Assembly: GCF_038096175.1 (NCBI RefSeq)
Contig: NZ_CP151099.1
Location: forward strand, 498,501-562,500
Length of the DNA stretch: 64,000 nucleotides
Source: Nostoc sp. UHCC 0302
GTDB taxonomy: Bacteria; Cyanobacteriota; Cyanobacteriia; Cyanobacteriales; Nostocaceae
Direction of reading: 5' to 3'
The stretch's first letter is position 1. Each line of letters begins with the position of its first letter. Position numbers and translations under genes: made by a program. The notes below the pieces were generated by a model that saw only the letters and a list, made by a program, of their open reading frames with translations, was not told where the DNA came from and ran no database searches. This document shows positions 54,087 to 63,945 of the stretch, one piece after another.

Positions 54087-55196
54087 ATGAATCAAAGACA
54101 TTTGTGGACTATTGTCGCCCTGTTTATGACTGTATTGGGGATACCCTCAATCGGTTGCACTCAAACCACCAAGGGAACCGCGCAAGCATCCCAAAAACCA
54201 CCTACTAATGATGTGGTTAAGGTGGGAGAGTACCAATCAACAGCAGGCACACCTTCCTCTGACGCTGTGATTACAGCAATTCATCCTCACAACGTTGGAG
54301 GACGTAAGGCGGCAACCCTTTTTATCCGGAATATTCCCGTTCTCACCTTTTTGAGTTCCGTACCGGAAGCAAGTACGGAAACTAAGAAAGTTGGTGAAGT
54401 TGGAGATGGTAAGGGCGTACAATCGTACGCCCTTCTTGCTAGCAGCTCACCAAAGCTGGCGATGACTGGGAATGTAATAGGTGTGAGTAACCAGATTAGT
54501 GCTGTTGACGATGACCCAGTTCAAAGAGCTAGTGTCATAGCAGCTAAGATCAACGAGCTAATCCGAGAAAATGTTAACGCCGATAAGATCACTGTAAGTT
54601 GGAAAGCTGGGGGCGAATCTACAGCTCCAAACCAAGCCCAAAATAAAACTGTCTCTAGCCAACAACAGCCAAGCGATCGCTATGCTATCAAAATCAATAG
54701 CGATGAATTGGTAGAAATCAGTGAAGATACGCGACTACCAGATACTACCAAGAACCTTGCACAAGACGCATTGCAAGCAACCAATCGGATGCGAAGACTT
54801 CTAGGCAATGCATCACCCTTAACTGCGATTACTAACTTACCAGTGCGTTCAGCAGCCTCAATAGTCAAGTTCCCCAAAGAGATTGCTGTTGGTGGAGTCC
54901 GGCTCTCTTTCAGAGGTGTAGCTTCCTTTTATGGCTATGATGGTTCTGGCAGCCAAACCGCCAGCGGTGAGAGATTCAATCCAGAAGGAATGACAGCTGC
55001 CCATCGCAGCTTGCCCCTTGGCACTAAAGTCCGTGTTACTAACACCCGCAATGGCCGCTCTGTAGTGGTGAGAATTAATGACCGGGGACCATACATTCGG
55101 GGTCGAATTATTGACCTGTCAGCCGGTGCAGCGCGGATTATAGGAATGATGGGTAGTGGTGTAGCACCAGTGCATATTGAAGTCTTGGGCAAATAA
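54087..55196 (+). CDS. RlpA-like lipoprotein with double-psi beta-barrel
   Basis: The 369-residue protein has a signal peptide with lipobox (IPSIGC, Cys at about 24). The last 90 residues form the double-psi barrel of septal RlpA lytic transglycosylases: FRGVASFYGYDGSGSQTASGERFNPEGMTAAHRSLPLGTKVRVTN, VVRINDRGPYIRGRIIDLSAGAAR. The histidine in TAAHRSLP and the aspartate in NDRGP are the proposed catalytic residues. The middle part (about 30-270) is Ser/Thr-rich and variable. Residues 109-116 are encoded by a 24-base palindrome. It probably acts on peptidoglycan in the periplasm. Confidence 0.9.
   Translation: MNQRHLWTIVALFMTVLGIPSIGCTQTTKGTAQASQKPPTNDVVKVGEYQSTAGTPSSDAVITAIHPHNVGGRKAATLFIRNIPVLTFLSSVPEASTETKKVGEVGDGKGVQSYALLASSSPKLAMTGNVIGVSNQISAVDDDPVQRASVIAAKINELIRENVNADKITVSWKAGGESTAPNQAQNKTVSSQQQPSDRYAIKINSDELVEISEDTRLPDTTKNLAQDALQATNRMRRLLGNASPLTAITNLPVRSAASIVKFPKEIAVGGVRLSFRGVASFYGYDGSGSQTASGERFNPEGMTAAHRSLPLGTKVRVTNTRNGRSVVVRINDRGPYIRGRIIDLSAGAARIIGMMGSGVAPVHIEVLGK
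54411..54434 (+). repeat. 24-base palindrome in frame inside the RlpA-like gene
   Basis: AAGGGCGTAC pairs exactly with GTACGCCCTT across AATC, encoding Lys-Gly-Val-Gln-Ser-Tyr-Ala-Leu. A very similar hairpin stands alone between genes at 38349-38370. Confidence 0.8.
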
Positions 55197-55199
55197 TTA

Positions 55200-55310
55200 T
55201 TAGGGACTAGGGATTAGGGACTGGGGACTAGGTAAGATAGCAGTTTTCCTATTACCTAATTCCCAGTACCCAATCCCCAGTAACTAATCCCAAATCCCCC
55301 CCGCGATTCC
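55200..55310. repeat. Low-complexity GGGACT/AGTCCC-type spacer repeat
   Basis: Short repeats of GGGACTAGGGATTAGGGAC are followed by the complementary-looking CCCAGTACCCAATCCCCAGT, a common Nostoc spacer type, possibly forming a long imperfect stem between rlpA-like and panC/cmk. Confidence 0.6.
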
Positions 55311-55402
55311 CTATCACTCAATTCCCCTAGTTCTTACTCTCTTTGCCCTGTTTCAGATATAAACTAACGGGGGAGAGGCTAAAGAAGAACTAGGGGTATT
55401 TT

Positions 55403-56992
55403 GTGCGCCTGCTGACAACAGTTGCAGCTTTACGCTGCTATTTAACTAAACGCCGCTCAGAAAACAAGCTAATTACGCTTCCAGATGAGACGAGCAGCTG
55501 GTTCCAGACAGCAGTCGGTCTAGTGCCGACGATGGGAGGGTTACATCAAGGTCATTTAAGCTTGATTCGACGGGCAAGGCAAGAAAATTCTACGGTGATT
55601 GTCAGTATTTTCGTCAATCCCCTGCAATTTGCTCCAAATGAGGATTATCAACGCTACCCCCGTACTTTAGAGCAAGACCGACAACTTTGTGAACAAGCTG
55701 GGGTAGATGCAATTTTTGCGCCAACTCCGGAAGAAATAGCGGTTCCTCAGAAGAGTATACAAGAATCGATGGTTACACAAGTTATCCCTCCATCTGCTAT
55801 GATAACTGGCTTGTGTGGTCGTTCTCGGCTAGGTCACTTCCAAGGTGTGGCTACGATTGTGACCAAGCTTTTCAACTTGGTACAGCCTGACCGAGCTTAC
55901 TTCGGTCAAAAAGATGGTCAGCAACTGGCTGTTATTAGACGGCTGGTGACTGATTTGGATTTGCCAGTAGAAATTGTTGCTTGTCCAACTGTACGGGAAG
56001 CATCAGGTCTTGCCTTGAGTTCCCGTAATCAATATTTGACTGCAACGGAGAAAGAACAAGCATCTGTATTATGTCGCTGCTTACAACGAGCTGAAAGTGC
56101 GTTTCACGCTGGGGAACGCGATAGCAGCAAGCTGATAGCAGCGGTACAGCAAGAAGTGGCAATGGTCAGTAATGTCTTAGTGGAATATATTGAATTGGTT
56201 GAACCGACTACGTTGATGTCTTTAGAAAAAGTTGAGGAGGAAGGAATGCTTGCGATCGCTGCTCGTCTTGGTTCTACACGTTTGATTGATAATACCATCT
56301 TGCGCGATCGCCAACCCATCATCGCCATTGATGGCCCAGCCGGCGCTGGGAAATCCACAGTGGCTCGTCAAGTGGCAGCAAACCTGGGTTTAGTGTATTT
56401 AGATACAGGGGCTATGTACCGCGCTGTCACTTGGTTGGTATTACAAACAGGTATTGCCATTGACGATGATTGTGCGATCGCCGAGTTAGCTAGCCAGTGT
56501 AAAATTGAACTGACACACAGTCAGGAGCTACAATCTCCGGTGCGGGTTTGGATTAACGGTACTGATGTTACTCAGTCAATTCGCACGATTGAAGTAACAT
56601 CTAAGGTATCAGCGATCGCTGCACAAGCTGCTGTGCGTCAAGCACTTGTTAAACAACAGCAAAGCTGGGGTAAAAGGGGCGGTTTAGTAGCTGAAGGACG
56701 AGACATTGGTACTCATGTATTCCCCGATGCTGAGGTAAAAGTCTTTTTAACTGCTTCTGTTAGTGAACGTGCACGTCGTCGCCAGCAAGACTTTAACAAA
56801 CAAGGTCAACCCGAAGTGAGTTTAGAGCAGCTGGAACAGGACATTGCTGAACGTGACTGGAAAGATAGTACTCGCAACGTTTCCCCCTTAAGGAAAGCAG
56901 CGGATGCTATGGAAATTCAAACCGATGGTTTGAACGCGTCTGAAGTCACCGCACAAATTGTTAACTACTATCAGCAACGTTTCTCTCACTAG
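55403..56992 (+). CDS. panC/cmk: Bifunctional pantoate-beta-alanine ligase/cytidylate kinase
   Basis: The 529-residue protein is the cyanobacterial fusion of PanC and Cmk. Residues 1-300 show PanC: LVPTMGGLHQGHLSLIRRA with the HIGH-like motif, VSIFVNPLQF, YFGQKDGQQLAVIRRLV and EASGLALSSRNQYL. Cmk begins at about 308 with IIAIDGPAGAGKSTVARQVA, then YLDTGAMYRAVTWL, GLVAEGRDIGTHVFPDAEVKVFLTAS and RDxKD-like DWKDSTRNVSPL. PanC makes pantothenate for CoA and Cmk phosphorylates CMP. The start is GTG at 55403. A 30-bp perfect palindrome follows the stop. Confidence 0.95.
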   Translation: MRLLTTVAALRCYLTKRRSENKLITLPDETSSWFQTAVGLVPTMGGLHQGHLSLIRRARQENSTVIVSIFVNPLQFAPNEDYQRYPRTLEQDRQLCEQAGVDAIFAPTPEEIAVPQKSIQESMVTQVIPPSAMITGLCGRSRLGHFQGVATIVTKLFNLVQPDRAYFGQKDGQQLAVIRRLVTDLDLPVEIVACPTVREASGLALSSRNQYLTATEKEQASVLCRCLQRAESAFHAGERDSSKLIAAVQQEVAMVSNVLVEYIELVEPTTLMSLEKVEEEGMLAIAARLGSTRLIDNTILRDRQPIIAIDGPAGAGKSTVARQVAANLGLVYLDTGAMYRAVTWLVLQTGIAIDDDCAIAELASQCKIELTHSQELQSPVRVWINGTDVTQSIRTIEVTSKVSAIAAQAAVRQALVKQQQSWGKRGGLVAEGRDIGTHVFPDAEVKVFLTASVSERARRRQQDFNKQGQPEVSLEQLEQDIAERDWKDSTRNVSPLRKAADAMEIQTDGLNASEVTAQIVNYYQQRFSH

Positions 56993-57741
56993 TAATCAGT
57001 ACAATTTACTGGTGGTTTTCCATATATTTAAATAGTGAGTGAATATTCACTCACTATTTCCAAAACACTATCTTACAAGCAAGAATTCAGATAACTTTCT
57101 AATTAGCTATCTTTAATTTAAATCAAGCACAGTAGTGTAAGTTTTAAATCTTTGGAGACTAAATACATCTGGCTAAAGGCAGATATATTTAAACTACTTA
57201 ATACTTCTTAAGATAGAAGTTATAAAATTAGAGAATTAGTTAGAAAAATGGATGGCTACATCCGAATCTTTTGTCAATTACAAATTGTATAGTATTTGAT
57301 ATAGTTAGTATTCTCCGGGCGTCTATTAAGCTGGGAAACCTCCTTTGGCTCTACAAACCAAAGTCTAACTCCACAAATTAGCCTCTTTAACCCTTCCTTA
57401 ACAATGGGCGATTTCAGGGAGGTATATATGTTAGCTTATATAAGCCATCAAAGTCTGAGAGTGATATGCATTAAATAGGTAAATACTTATTACTGATTAA
57501 ACTTTACCTCTACCGCTGATCAAGTATTAGTTGTTTTTATTTAAAATCTTTAATCCCTAGTCATTAGACTTATTAAAAAAGTACTTTGTCTTAATCTTCA
57601 CTTTGGTAGTAGAATGACGATGTTAAGTTTTATGTTCCAGCATTTAAGGATATAAAACTACTAAACACTAAACAAACTGCAATTTCCTAAGCTTCTGCAA
57701 TAGCTTAAAACTGGAAAACGGTAAAGAGAGGATTTCACAAG
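56993..57741. other. Intergenic region between panC/cmk and sodB
   Basis: About 750 bases with no gene. Besides the terminator at 57030-57059 it holds CTTTGGCTCTACAAACCAAAG (hairpin at about 57344-57364). The sodB promoter should lie in the last 200 bases but no boxes are secure. Confidence 0.4.
57030..57059 (+). terminator. 30-bp perfect palindrome after panC/cmk
   Basis: The 15-base arms (57030-57044, 57045-57059), built on AGTGAGTGAAT, are exact complements, located 38 bases after the stop codon. It is the likely end of the panC/cmk transcript. Confidence 0.7.
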
Positions 57742-58344
57742 ATGGCATTTACACAGTCTCCGCTACCTTACGACTTTAATGCTTTAGAGCCTTTTGGTAT
57801 ATCAGGCGAAACTTTTGAGTATCACTATGGCAAGCATCACAAAGCTTATGTAGACAACCTAAATAAGCTAACTGACGGTACAGAACTAGCTGATAAGCCG
57901 CTAGAAGAGGTGATCAAGATTTCCTATAAAGATCCCTCTAAAGTAGGAATTTTCAACAATGCTGCCCAAGTTTGGAACCACACCTTCTTCTGGAACTCCC
58001 AAAAACCAGGTGGTGGCGGTACACCAACAGGTGAACTGGCCTCGAAAATCGAAAAAGATTTTGGCAGCTTCGACAAATTCAAAGAAGAGTTCTCTAATGC
58101 TGCTGCAACTCAGTTTGGCAGTGGATGGGCTTGGCTGATTGATGATGGTGGCACGTTGAAAGTAATTAAAACACCAAATGCAGAGAACCCTGTAGCTTAT
58201 GGACAAAAGGCACTCCTCACATTGGATGTTTGGGAACACGCCTACTACATTGACTACAGAAATGCCCGTCCTGCGTTCATCAAGAATTACCTAGACCAAT
58301 TGGTTAACTGGGATTTCGCTACCGAAAATTTGACCAAAGCTTAA
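57742..58344 (+). CDS. sodB: Iron superoxide dismutase
   Basis: The 200-residue protein has the four metal ligands H28, H80, D162 and H166 (in EYHYGKHH, VWNHTFFWN and DVWEHAYYIDY). AAQVWNHTFFW with glutamine at 76 and GSGWAWL favour the iron form rather than the manganese form. There is no signal peptide, so it is cytosolic, protecting against superoxide from photosynthesis. AGAGAGG precedes the start. It is monocistronic. Confidence 0.95.
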   Translation: MAFTQSPLPYDFNALEPFGISGETFEYHYGKHHKAYVDNLNKLTDGTELADKPLEEVIKISYKDPSKVGIFNNAAQVWNHTFFWNSQKPGGGGTPTGELASKIEKDFGSFDKFKEEFSNAAATQFGSGWAWLIDDGGTLKVIKTPNAENPVAYGQKALLTLDVWEHAYYIDYRNARPAFIKNYLDQLVNWDFATENLTKA

Positions 58345-59085
58345 TCGCTTTAAAAGAATGGCTTTTGCCAGTTATCTAAAGTAGAGACAATCAGTTAATT
58401 TATCAATATTGCCAGCAGTCACGACTAATGTTGTGACTGTTTTTGCTCGGTTGGGTATAACCGTCGCTTCGCTCCAATTAAAAATGAAAAATTCAAAATC
58501 AAAAAAGAATACAAGCCCCTGAATTCTTGTATGGAAAAGAAGGAAAAATATATTTTAAGACGCGCAGTGAGTCCAGTCCTGTTCGCCTCGGTCACCGTCA
58601 GGAGAAGGAGGGTTTCACTCCGTAGAGAACTCGCGTTAGCGCAGCGGTAGCGACGTTAGAAGCGTCACCAAAGGGGCGAGAGAAATACGGTGTCCTTGCT
58701 TCAAGCCCCTAAATTTATTTATGGGGATGTTAATTTTAATTTTTAATTCTTAATTACCGCAAGGGTTTGACCGAAGTTACACTGAGTAATTTGATAAAAA
58801 ATTTGTAAAAAAAGAATCTACTGACTTAAAAAAACTTTATAATTACACAGTGGTTTAGAAAAAGAATTTAAAACTCCTATCTAAGCCAATTAATATCAGC
58901 ATCGCTGCTCTACAAAAGATTTGACTTGCTCAGATTATCAAAGACACAGCTTTTCGCGAACTAATGCATCGCGAAAGGTAGAATAATGCCCTTGATAACT
59001 GGCTCAGGTCAAATATGGTATGAGATAAAAATTTTACGTGCATCGTCTGGAGTAGTAGTAATGCTTCAACGATTAAATGTGATAT
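58345..59085. other. Intergenic region with a Nostoc repeat cluster
   Basis: About 740 bases with no gene. A cluster of repeats at 58560-58690 includes AGTCCAGTCCTGTTCGCCTC and TTAGCGCAGCGGTAGCGACG; the rest is A+T-rich. Confidence 0.45.
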
Positions 59086-61206
59086 GTGAACATGAGAAAA
59101 ATCAAAATTAGCGCCATGTTTGTGGTTGCTGTGTTAGATAAGGTGACTAATCTAGCATCAACATTCTCGAAGAGAATCAAAAGTAGTGTGATAATTGCTG
59201 CGATAGTTGCGATCGCCATACTGGCCGGACATACTGTATCAGCGCAAATAACGATACCGCCAAATTTCGCTTTAGCTCCGCTAGACAGTGTGCCGATTCC
59301 AGAGCCTGATAATCTCTACACCTTCGTTAAAGATAAGAAAAAAGCGATCGCCTTGGGAAAAGCCCTGTTTTGGGATATGCAGGTTGGCAGCGATGGCATT
59401 ATGTCGTGTGCTACTTGCCACTTTCATGCAGGAGCAGACAACAGAATTAAAAATCAGATCAATCCGGAAATTTTGCGCGTCAATATTGATGGTAGTCCGA
59501 ATCCAGATACTACTTTTAGCATAGGCAAGCCCAACTACACACTCAAACCCGGAGATTACCCATTCCACAAACTGGCAGATCCAAATAACCGTTTGTCAGA
59601 AATTCAGTCTGATAGTAATGATGTCAGCGCCTCTCAAGGTGTCTTCAATTCAAAATACGTTAATGATAATCCTGGTAGCACTCAGGATATAGTGACTCAA
59701 CTTGATGATCCAGTCTTTAATGTCGGAGGCACGGAAGTTCGACGGGTAGAGCCACGCAATACACCAAGCGTCATCAATGCCGTGTTCAACTTCCGTAACT
59801 TTTGGGACGGACGAGCCGAGAACGTTTTCAACGGCGTAGATCCGTTTGGGACAAGAAACCCCAATGCGAAACTTTACAAAGCAGACACTATCTTAAGTCT
59901 GCTGAAAGAAGTCAGTGTCAAACTCAAAAATTCATCTCTAGCTTCCCAAGCAGTTGCGCCACCGCTCAGTGCTATAGAGATGTCCGCAGACGGTCGGACA
60001 TTCCAAGAGGTTGGTGACAAATTTAGTTTTGGGTTGCTCGACATATTCGATCTTGTCAAGAATAAGAAGCTCCTGCTCCCTAGAGAGCTTGGCCACAAGT
60101 TACTTCCACTCAGACCACTTAGCAAACAGATTGTGGCTGCTGATGACAGTGTTTTAGGTGAATACAGCAGAGCGCCTCAAAAAGGTCTGAAAACGCTAAG
60201 TTATGAGCAGATGATTAAAGCCGCCTTCAAGCCAGAGTGGTGGCAATCTACTCAGTTAATCCAAATTGATAAAACGGACGGTAATAGTCGAAAAGTAGTC
60301 CTTCTGCCGGATCTCTCAAGCACCACCGAGGAATACACACAATTGGAGTACAACTGGTCACTGTTCTTTGGGCTAGCAATTCAAATGTACGAATCTACAT
60401 TAGTATCCGATGATGCGCCTATTGACCAGTTCTTGAAAGGAACAACTAGCGCCCTAACTGCCCAAGCGAAGGCGGGTCGCACTATTTTTGAGAACAGTGG
60501 TTGCATCTTTTGCCACGGCGGAGCAGAATTAACTGCTGCTTCAGTAAGAAACGTGCAGACGACTGGGCGACTAACACGCTCACCAGCACCTGGAAACCCC
60601 ATTGAAGACACTGGCTTTTTCACAATTGGAGTGAGACCAGAGCTTGACGATCCAGGTGTAGGCGGTAATGACGGTTTAAAACCTGAGTCGCGATCGCTTT
60701 CAGAGGCGCGGCTAGCTCAACAAGGAAAGTTCCAAGAGGTCTTTGGTGAAGCACCCAATATTACACCTGGCCCAGACCCCAATGATGTTGCAGATCAAGG
60801 AGCGTTTAAGGCTCCTGGACTCCGCAATGTCGAGCTGACTGCTCCCTATATGCACAATGGTGGAATGTTGACTCTGCGGCAAGTAGTAGATTTCTACAGT
60901 CGGGGCGCAGGGGACGACAATCCAAATAAACCTCGCCTTCCTGTACTTAATCTGAGTGAAGATAACAAGCAGGCATTAATAGCTTTCTTAAAATCGCTGA
61001 CTGATGAGCGAGTACGTTACGAAAAAGCACCCTTTGACCATCCGCAACTGTTCGTTCCTGATGGACATCCAGGAGACGAAACCTCTGTTGCCACCTCTGT
61101 TGCCGATGACGGCACAGAGAAAGCCACCGATGCCCTGACGGAAATCCCAGTTGTTGGTCGTAATGGTCGCAGCAGCCCCCCTCTCAACTTCCTTGAAACT
61201 CCCTAA
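59086..61206 (+). CDS. Di-haem cytochrome c peroxidase/MauG-like protein
   Basis: The 706-residue protein has a membrane/signal segment (about 34-52, IIAAIVAIAILAGHTVSA) that would export it. Two haem-binding sites are visible: CATCH at 108-112, within KALFWDMQVGSDGIMSCATCH, and CIFCH at 473-477. KAPGLRNVELTAPYMHNGGMLTLRQVVDFY near the end is the usual C-terminal signature of the family and supplies haem-ligand and active-site residues. It is longer than typical CcpA (about 320-350) because of an insertion between the two haem regions. GTG at 59086 or ATG at 59092 could start it. It probably reduces peroxide or oxidises a partner in the periplasm or lumen. Confidence 0.88.
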   Translation: MNMRKIKISAMFVVAVLDKVTNLASTFSKRIKSSVIIAAIVAIAILAGHTVSAQITIPPNFALAPLDSVPIPEPDNLYTFVKDKKKAIALGKALFWDMQVGSDGIMSCATCHFHAGADNRIKNQINPEILRVNIDGSPNPDTTFSIGKPNYTLKPGDYPFHKLADPNNRLSEIQSDSNDVSASQGVFNSKYVNDNPGSTQDIVTQLDDPVFNVGGTEVRRVEPRNTPSVINAVFNFRNFWDGRAENVFNGVDPFGTRNPNAKLYKADTILSLLKEVSVKLKNSSLASQAVAPPLSAIEMSADGRTFQEVGDKFSFGLLDIFDLVKNKKLLLPRELGHKLLPLRPLSKQIVAADDSVLGEYSRAPQKGLKTLSYEQMIKAAFKPEWWQSTQLIQIDKTDGNSRKVVLLPDLSSTTEEYTQLEYNWSLFFGLAIQMYESTLVSDDAPIDQFLKGTTSALTAQAKAGRTIFENSGCIFCHGGAELTAASVRNVQTTGRLTRSPAPGNPIEDTGFFTIGVRPELDDPGVGGNDGLKPESRSLSEARLAQQGKFQEVFGEAPNITPGPDPNDVADQGAFKAPGLRNVELTAPYMHNGGMLTLRQVVDFYSRGAGDDNPNKPRLPVLNLSEDNKQALIAFLKSLTDERVRYEKAPFDHPQLFVPDGHPGDETSVATSVADDGTEKATDALTEIPVVGRNGRSSPPLNFLETP

Positions 61207-61349
61207 ACAGTCAGAGTGACTTCTATCTTTAAGAGGATGTTTACAACATCCTCTTAATTAAGGATTACTTTTCCTCATCTCCTTTCGCCGCTTTGAACTG
61301 CTTCTTGTATCTTAAAAAGTAGTGACATTAAAATCAAAATATAAAATAC

Positions 61350-61556
61350 ATGGATAGTAAAGAACTAGCGCAATATATTGAGGCAACGAATGGTATTGCC
61401 AAACCTTGGTTATTGGTACAACTGCGCCTTAAAAAACTGCAAGAGCGTCGAGCCGCACTTTCAGATGATGCTTATGCTGAAGAATTAGAAGATATTTTCC
61501 AAGACTTGATGAATTTAGGGGAATGGTGGCGTGGTATTGAAGATGAGGTATTTTAA
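61350..61556 (+). CDS. Small conserved cyanobacterial protein
   Basis: A 68-residue acidic helical protein (MDSKELAQYIEATNG, KPWLLVQLRLKKLQERRAAL, EDIFQDLMNLGEWWRGIEDEVF). I do not recognise a function. The start has clear coding periodicity and lacks shadow features. It is followed by a simple-sequence spacer and a PurM-like gene on the same strand. Confidence 0.65.
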   Translation: MDSKELAQYIEATNGIAKPWLLVQLRLKKLQERRAALSDDAYAEELEDIFQDLMNLGEWWRGIEDEVF

Positions 61557-61632
61557 AGTTATGAGTTATGGGTTATGAGTTATAAGTTATGAGTTTTCCT
61601 AACTGCTAACTTTTAACTCCTAACTACTAACT
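61557..61632. repeat. Heptad short tandem repeat (TTATGAG/CTAACTT types)
   Basis: Five TTATGAG-like heptads are followed by CTAACTT-like heptads, a classic short tandemly repeated spacer of heterocystous cyanobacteria. It separates 61350 from 61647. Confidence 0.75.
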
Positions 61633-61646
61633 TCAAACGCAATCTG

Positions 61647-62783
61647 ATGGCTCAAGCTCTCGATCAAGTCGATTACGATACTCTCGATGCCGCAAAGCGG
61701 CGCTTCATCGATGCTGCAAAACGTACGCTTGGTTTTGCAAGCGCTTATGGAACAGTTCCCGTCTCTGGGTTCGGAGGAAGCGCTAACGCTTTCAGTTTCA
61801 ACTTAGCTTCGTTTCTTGAGGCAGGGAATCAAGAACTTTCCTTGACGCTTGTTCCTGAAGGACTCGGAACAGCAGATGATACCCGGCCAGAGGATCTTTC
61901 GGAAGCAGAGTTGCGGCGGTTCTGGTGGAACATCGGTATCAAGATCATCTCATGTCTGACAAACGACGCTGCATCCTCTGGTATGCAAACGGTGCTGCTT
62001 GGTCTTTATCTGCCGTCGAGTACTCCTGAAACGGTGTTTACCCCCGCCTTCCTTGACGGGTTTCTCGATGGAGTAGTTGAAGGGTGCAAACGAGTCGGAT
62101 GCGTTTACCTTTCAGGCGAAACTCCTCAATTAAAAACTAAGATGATTGCGGGCAGGCTTGACATTGCTGGCTCAGTCTTTGGCGTCATGCCACCGGGTGT
62201 TGCTCCTATCGACGGTTCACGTCTGGATGCTGGAAATACAATCGTTCTTGTCGAAAGCACAGGCCCCCATGAAAACGGTTTTACCCCGTTGCGAAAGCTC
62301 GCCGAATCGCTCCCTGATGGCTACAGAACAAAACTTCCAAGCGGGCAGGAGTTGTGGGAGGCGATGAACGCCGCCTCGAATCTTTACACACCCCTTGTAC
62401 AGGCGGTACTTCGCGAAGGAATTCGTCCCACTGCGATGGAAAATATTACTGGGCATGGTTGGCAGAAGTTGATGCGGTCGGCGAAGCCGTTGCGGTATGT
62501 GGTTGAGACTATGCTGCCAGTACCTGAACTATTTACCTTTGCCGAGGATCATCTTGAGGGCGGGGCAGCAATGATGCTTTCTGTGTTCAACTATGGGGCA
62601 GGATTTGCGTTCTATACAGAGTCTGAGCAAGATGCAGAGAAGATTGTCATGTTGGCAAGAGAACATGAGCTCACAGCGGTGATTGCTGGCAGGGTTGAAG
62701 CGTCTCCTAACCGCGAGGTAGTAGTAGTGCCACTGGGTGTCACGTTGAAGGGAGAGTCTTTTGGCATTGCGCGAGGGGCATAG
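61647..62783 (+). CDS. PurM-like (AIR synthase-related) ATP-binding protein
   Basis: The 378-residue protein has the PurM/SelD fold: an opening DAAKRRFIDAAKRTLGFAS, KIISCLTNDAASSGMQTVLLGLYL at the ATP site, a middle VYLSGETPQLKTKMI, LDAGNTIVLVESTGPHENGFTPLRKL (the switch to the C-terminal domain with the GxHxNG-like GPHENG), and ENITGHGWQKLMR. Sequence differs from true PurM, including no clear glycinamidine substrate motif, so the substrate is unknown. It looks richer in G+C than its neighbours, which could mean transfer. Confidence 0.8.
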   Translation: MAQALDQVDYDTLDAAKRRFIDAAKRTLGFASAYGTVPVSGFGGSANAFSFNLASFLEAGNQELSLTLVPEGLGTADDTRPEDLSEAELRRFWWNIGIKIISCLTNDAASSGMQTVLLGLYLPSSTPETVFTPAFLDGFLDGVVEGCKRVGCVYLSGETPQLKTKMIAGRLDIAGSVFGVMPPGVAPIDGSRLDAGNTIVLVESTGPHENGFTPLRKLAESLPDGYRTKLPSGQELWEAMNAASNLYTPLVQAVLREGIRPTAMENITGHGWQKLMRSAKPLRYVVETMLPVPELFTFAEDHLEGGAAMMLSVFNYGAGFAFYTESEQDAEKIVMLAREHELTAVIAGRVEASPNREVVVVPLGVTLKGESFGIARGA

Positions 62784-63258
62784 TGAGCTTAGATTACGTA
62801 TTGCTATTATTACCTAGTAGGTAAAGTAGGCAATTATCCACTTTGTAATCACAGGGTAATCACAGGATATTTCCACTTATGCGATCGCTTAACTCATTAA
62901 GCGTTCAAATATATAAGTGTAAATACTAATTTCAAAAATAATTTAAAGATATCAACTGCGATGTGCTTAGGGCTTGTTAGAGTGCTTTTCTCTAGCAAGC
63001 TTACTTGTTATTGGTGTATTTCGCCCACTATGCTTACGTAGGATATTTTATGCAATATTTTTTACTAGTTCTTATATAAGCAATCAAAAATACTCATCAC
63101 CACTAAAGTTGAGATTTGCTAAGGTAGTCTTAATATATTGAAAAAATTTGCTGAGTAATCTGAGAAAGTAACCACTAACACTAAATTTTGTGCTGGTGAT
63201 TTCTGCTCTGTAGGTGTAGGTCTGTTAAGAATAGATAATTTTTATTTCCAGGAGGTTT
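62784..63258. other. Intergenic region upstream of the PHP gene
   Basis: No gene in about 475 A+T-rich bases. The end contains AGGAGG (63250-63255), a near-perfect ribosome-binding site for the PHP gene. Confidence 0.45.
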
Positions 63259-63945
63259 ATGGTTGTCAATTTTACTAAGACTGCTGCTTCGACACAACTT
63301 TTGAAACAAATATTCCAGAGCATTGATGCAAATAGTTGTCCAAGACTATTCAACTTTCATATGCACACAGTCTACTCAGATGGGAGGTTGCAACCAAGTG
63401 GATTGATGGAGCAGGCGATCGCTATTAACTTAAAAGGATTTGCCATTACTGACCACCATAGTGTTGCTGGGTATCAAGAAGCACAATCTTGGCTAGAAGA
63501 CTGGAAGTGGAATAATCCTGGTGCAAGCACTCCTTATCTGTGGAGTGGTGCAGAAATCAATGCCAATCTTTTAGATACAGATGTTCATATTTTGGCTTAT
63601 AGCTTTGAACCAGAACACTCTAGTATAAAACCCTATCTGCAAAGAAAGGTAAATACAGGTCAAGAATATCAAATAGCAAACGTGATTGCTGCTATTCATG
63701 ATGCTGGGGGATTAGCAGTACTTGCTCATCCTGCTCGTTATAAGCGATCGCATTTTGATTTAATTCCAGCCGCTGCTGAACTTGGTATTGATGGCGTTGA
63801 AACTTTTTACGCCTATAACAATCCTAGTCCCTGGCAACCCAGTGCTTTAGAATCACAACAAGTACAAAAATTGGCTAGTGAATACTGTCTTTTTAATACC
63901 TGTGGTACTGATACCCACGGTTTAAACCTGCTACAACGTTTGTAA
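63259..63945 (+). CDS. PHP-domain phosphoesterase
   Basis: The 228-residue protein opens with FHMHTVYSDGRL (metal-binding HxH) and shows further PHP metal residues: AITDHHSVAG, the glutamate in GAEINA, HILAY, VLAHPARY and GTDTHG at the end. PHP proteins hydrolyse phosphate esters; single-domain members include nucleotide and sugar phosphatases. The start has AGGAGG. It is complete within the window. Confidence 0.88.
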   Translation: MVVNFTKTAASTQLLKQIFQSIDANSCPRLFNFHMHTVYSDGRLQPSGLMEQAIAINLKGFAITDHHSVAGYQEAQSWLEDWKWNNPGASTPYLWSGAEINANLLDTDVHILAYSFEPEHSSIKPYLQRKVNTGQEYQIANVIAAIHDAGGLAVLAHPARYKRSHFDLIPAAAELGIDGVETFYAYNNPSPWQPSALESQQVQKLASEYCLFNTCGTDTHGLNLLQRL

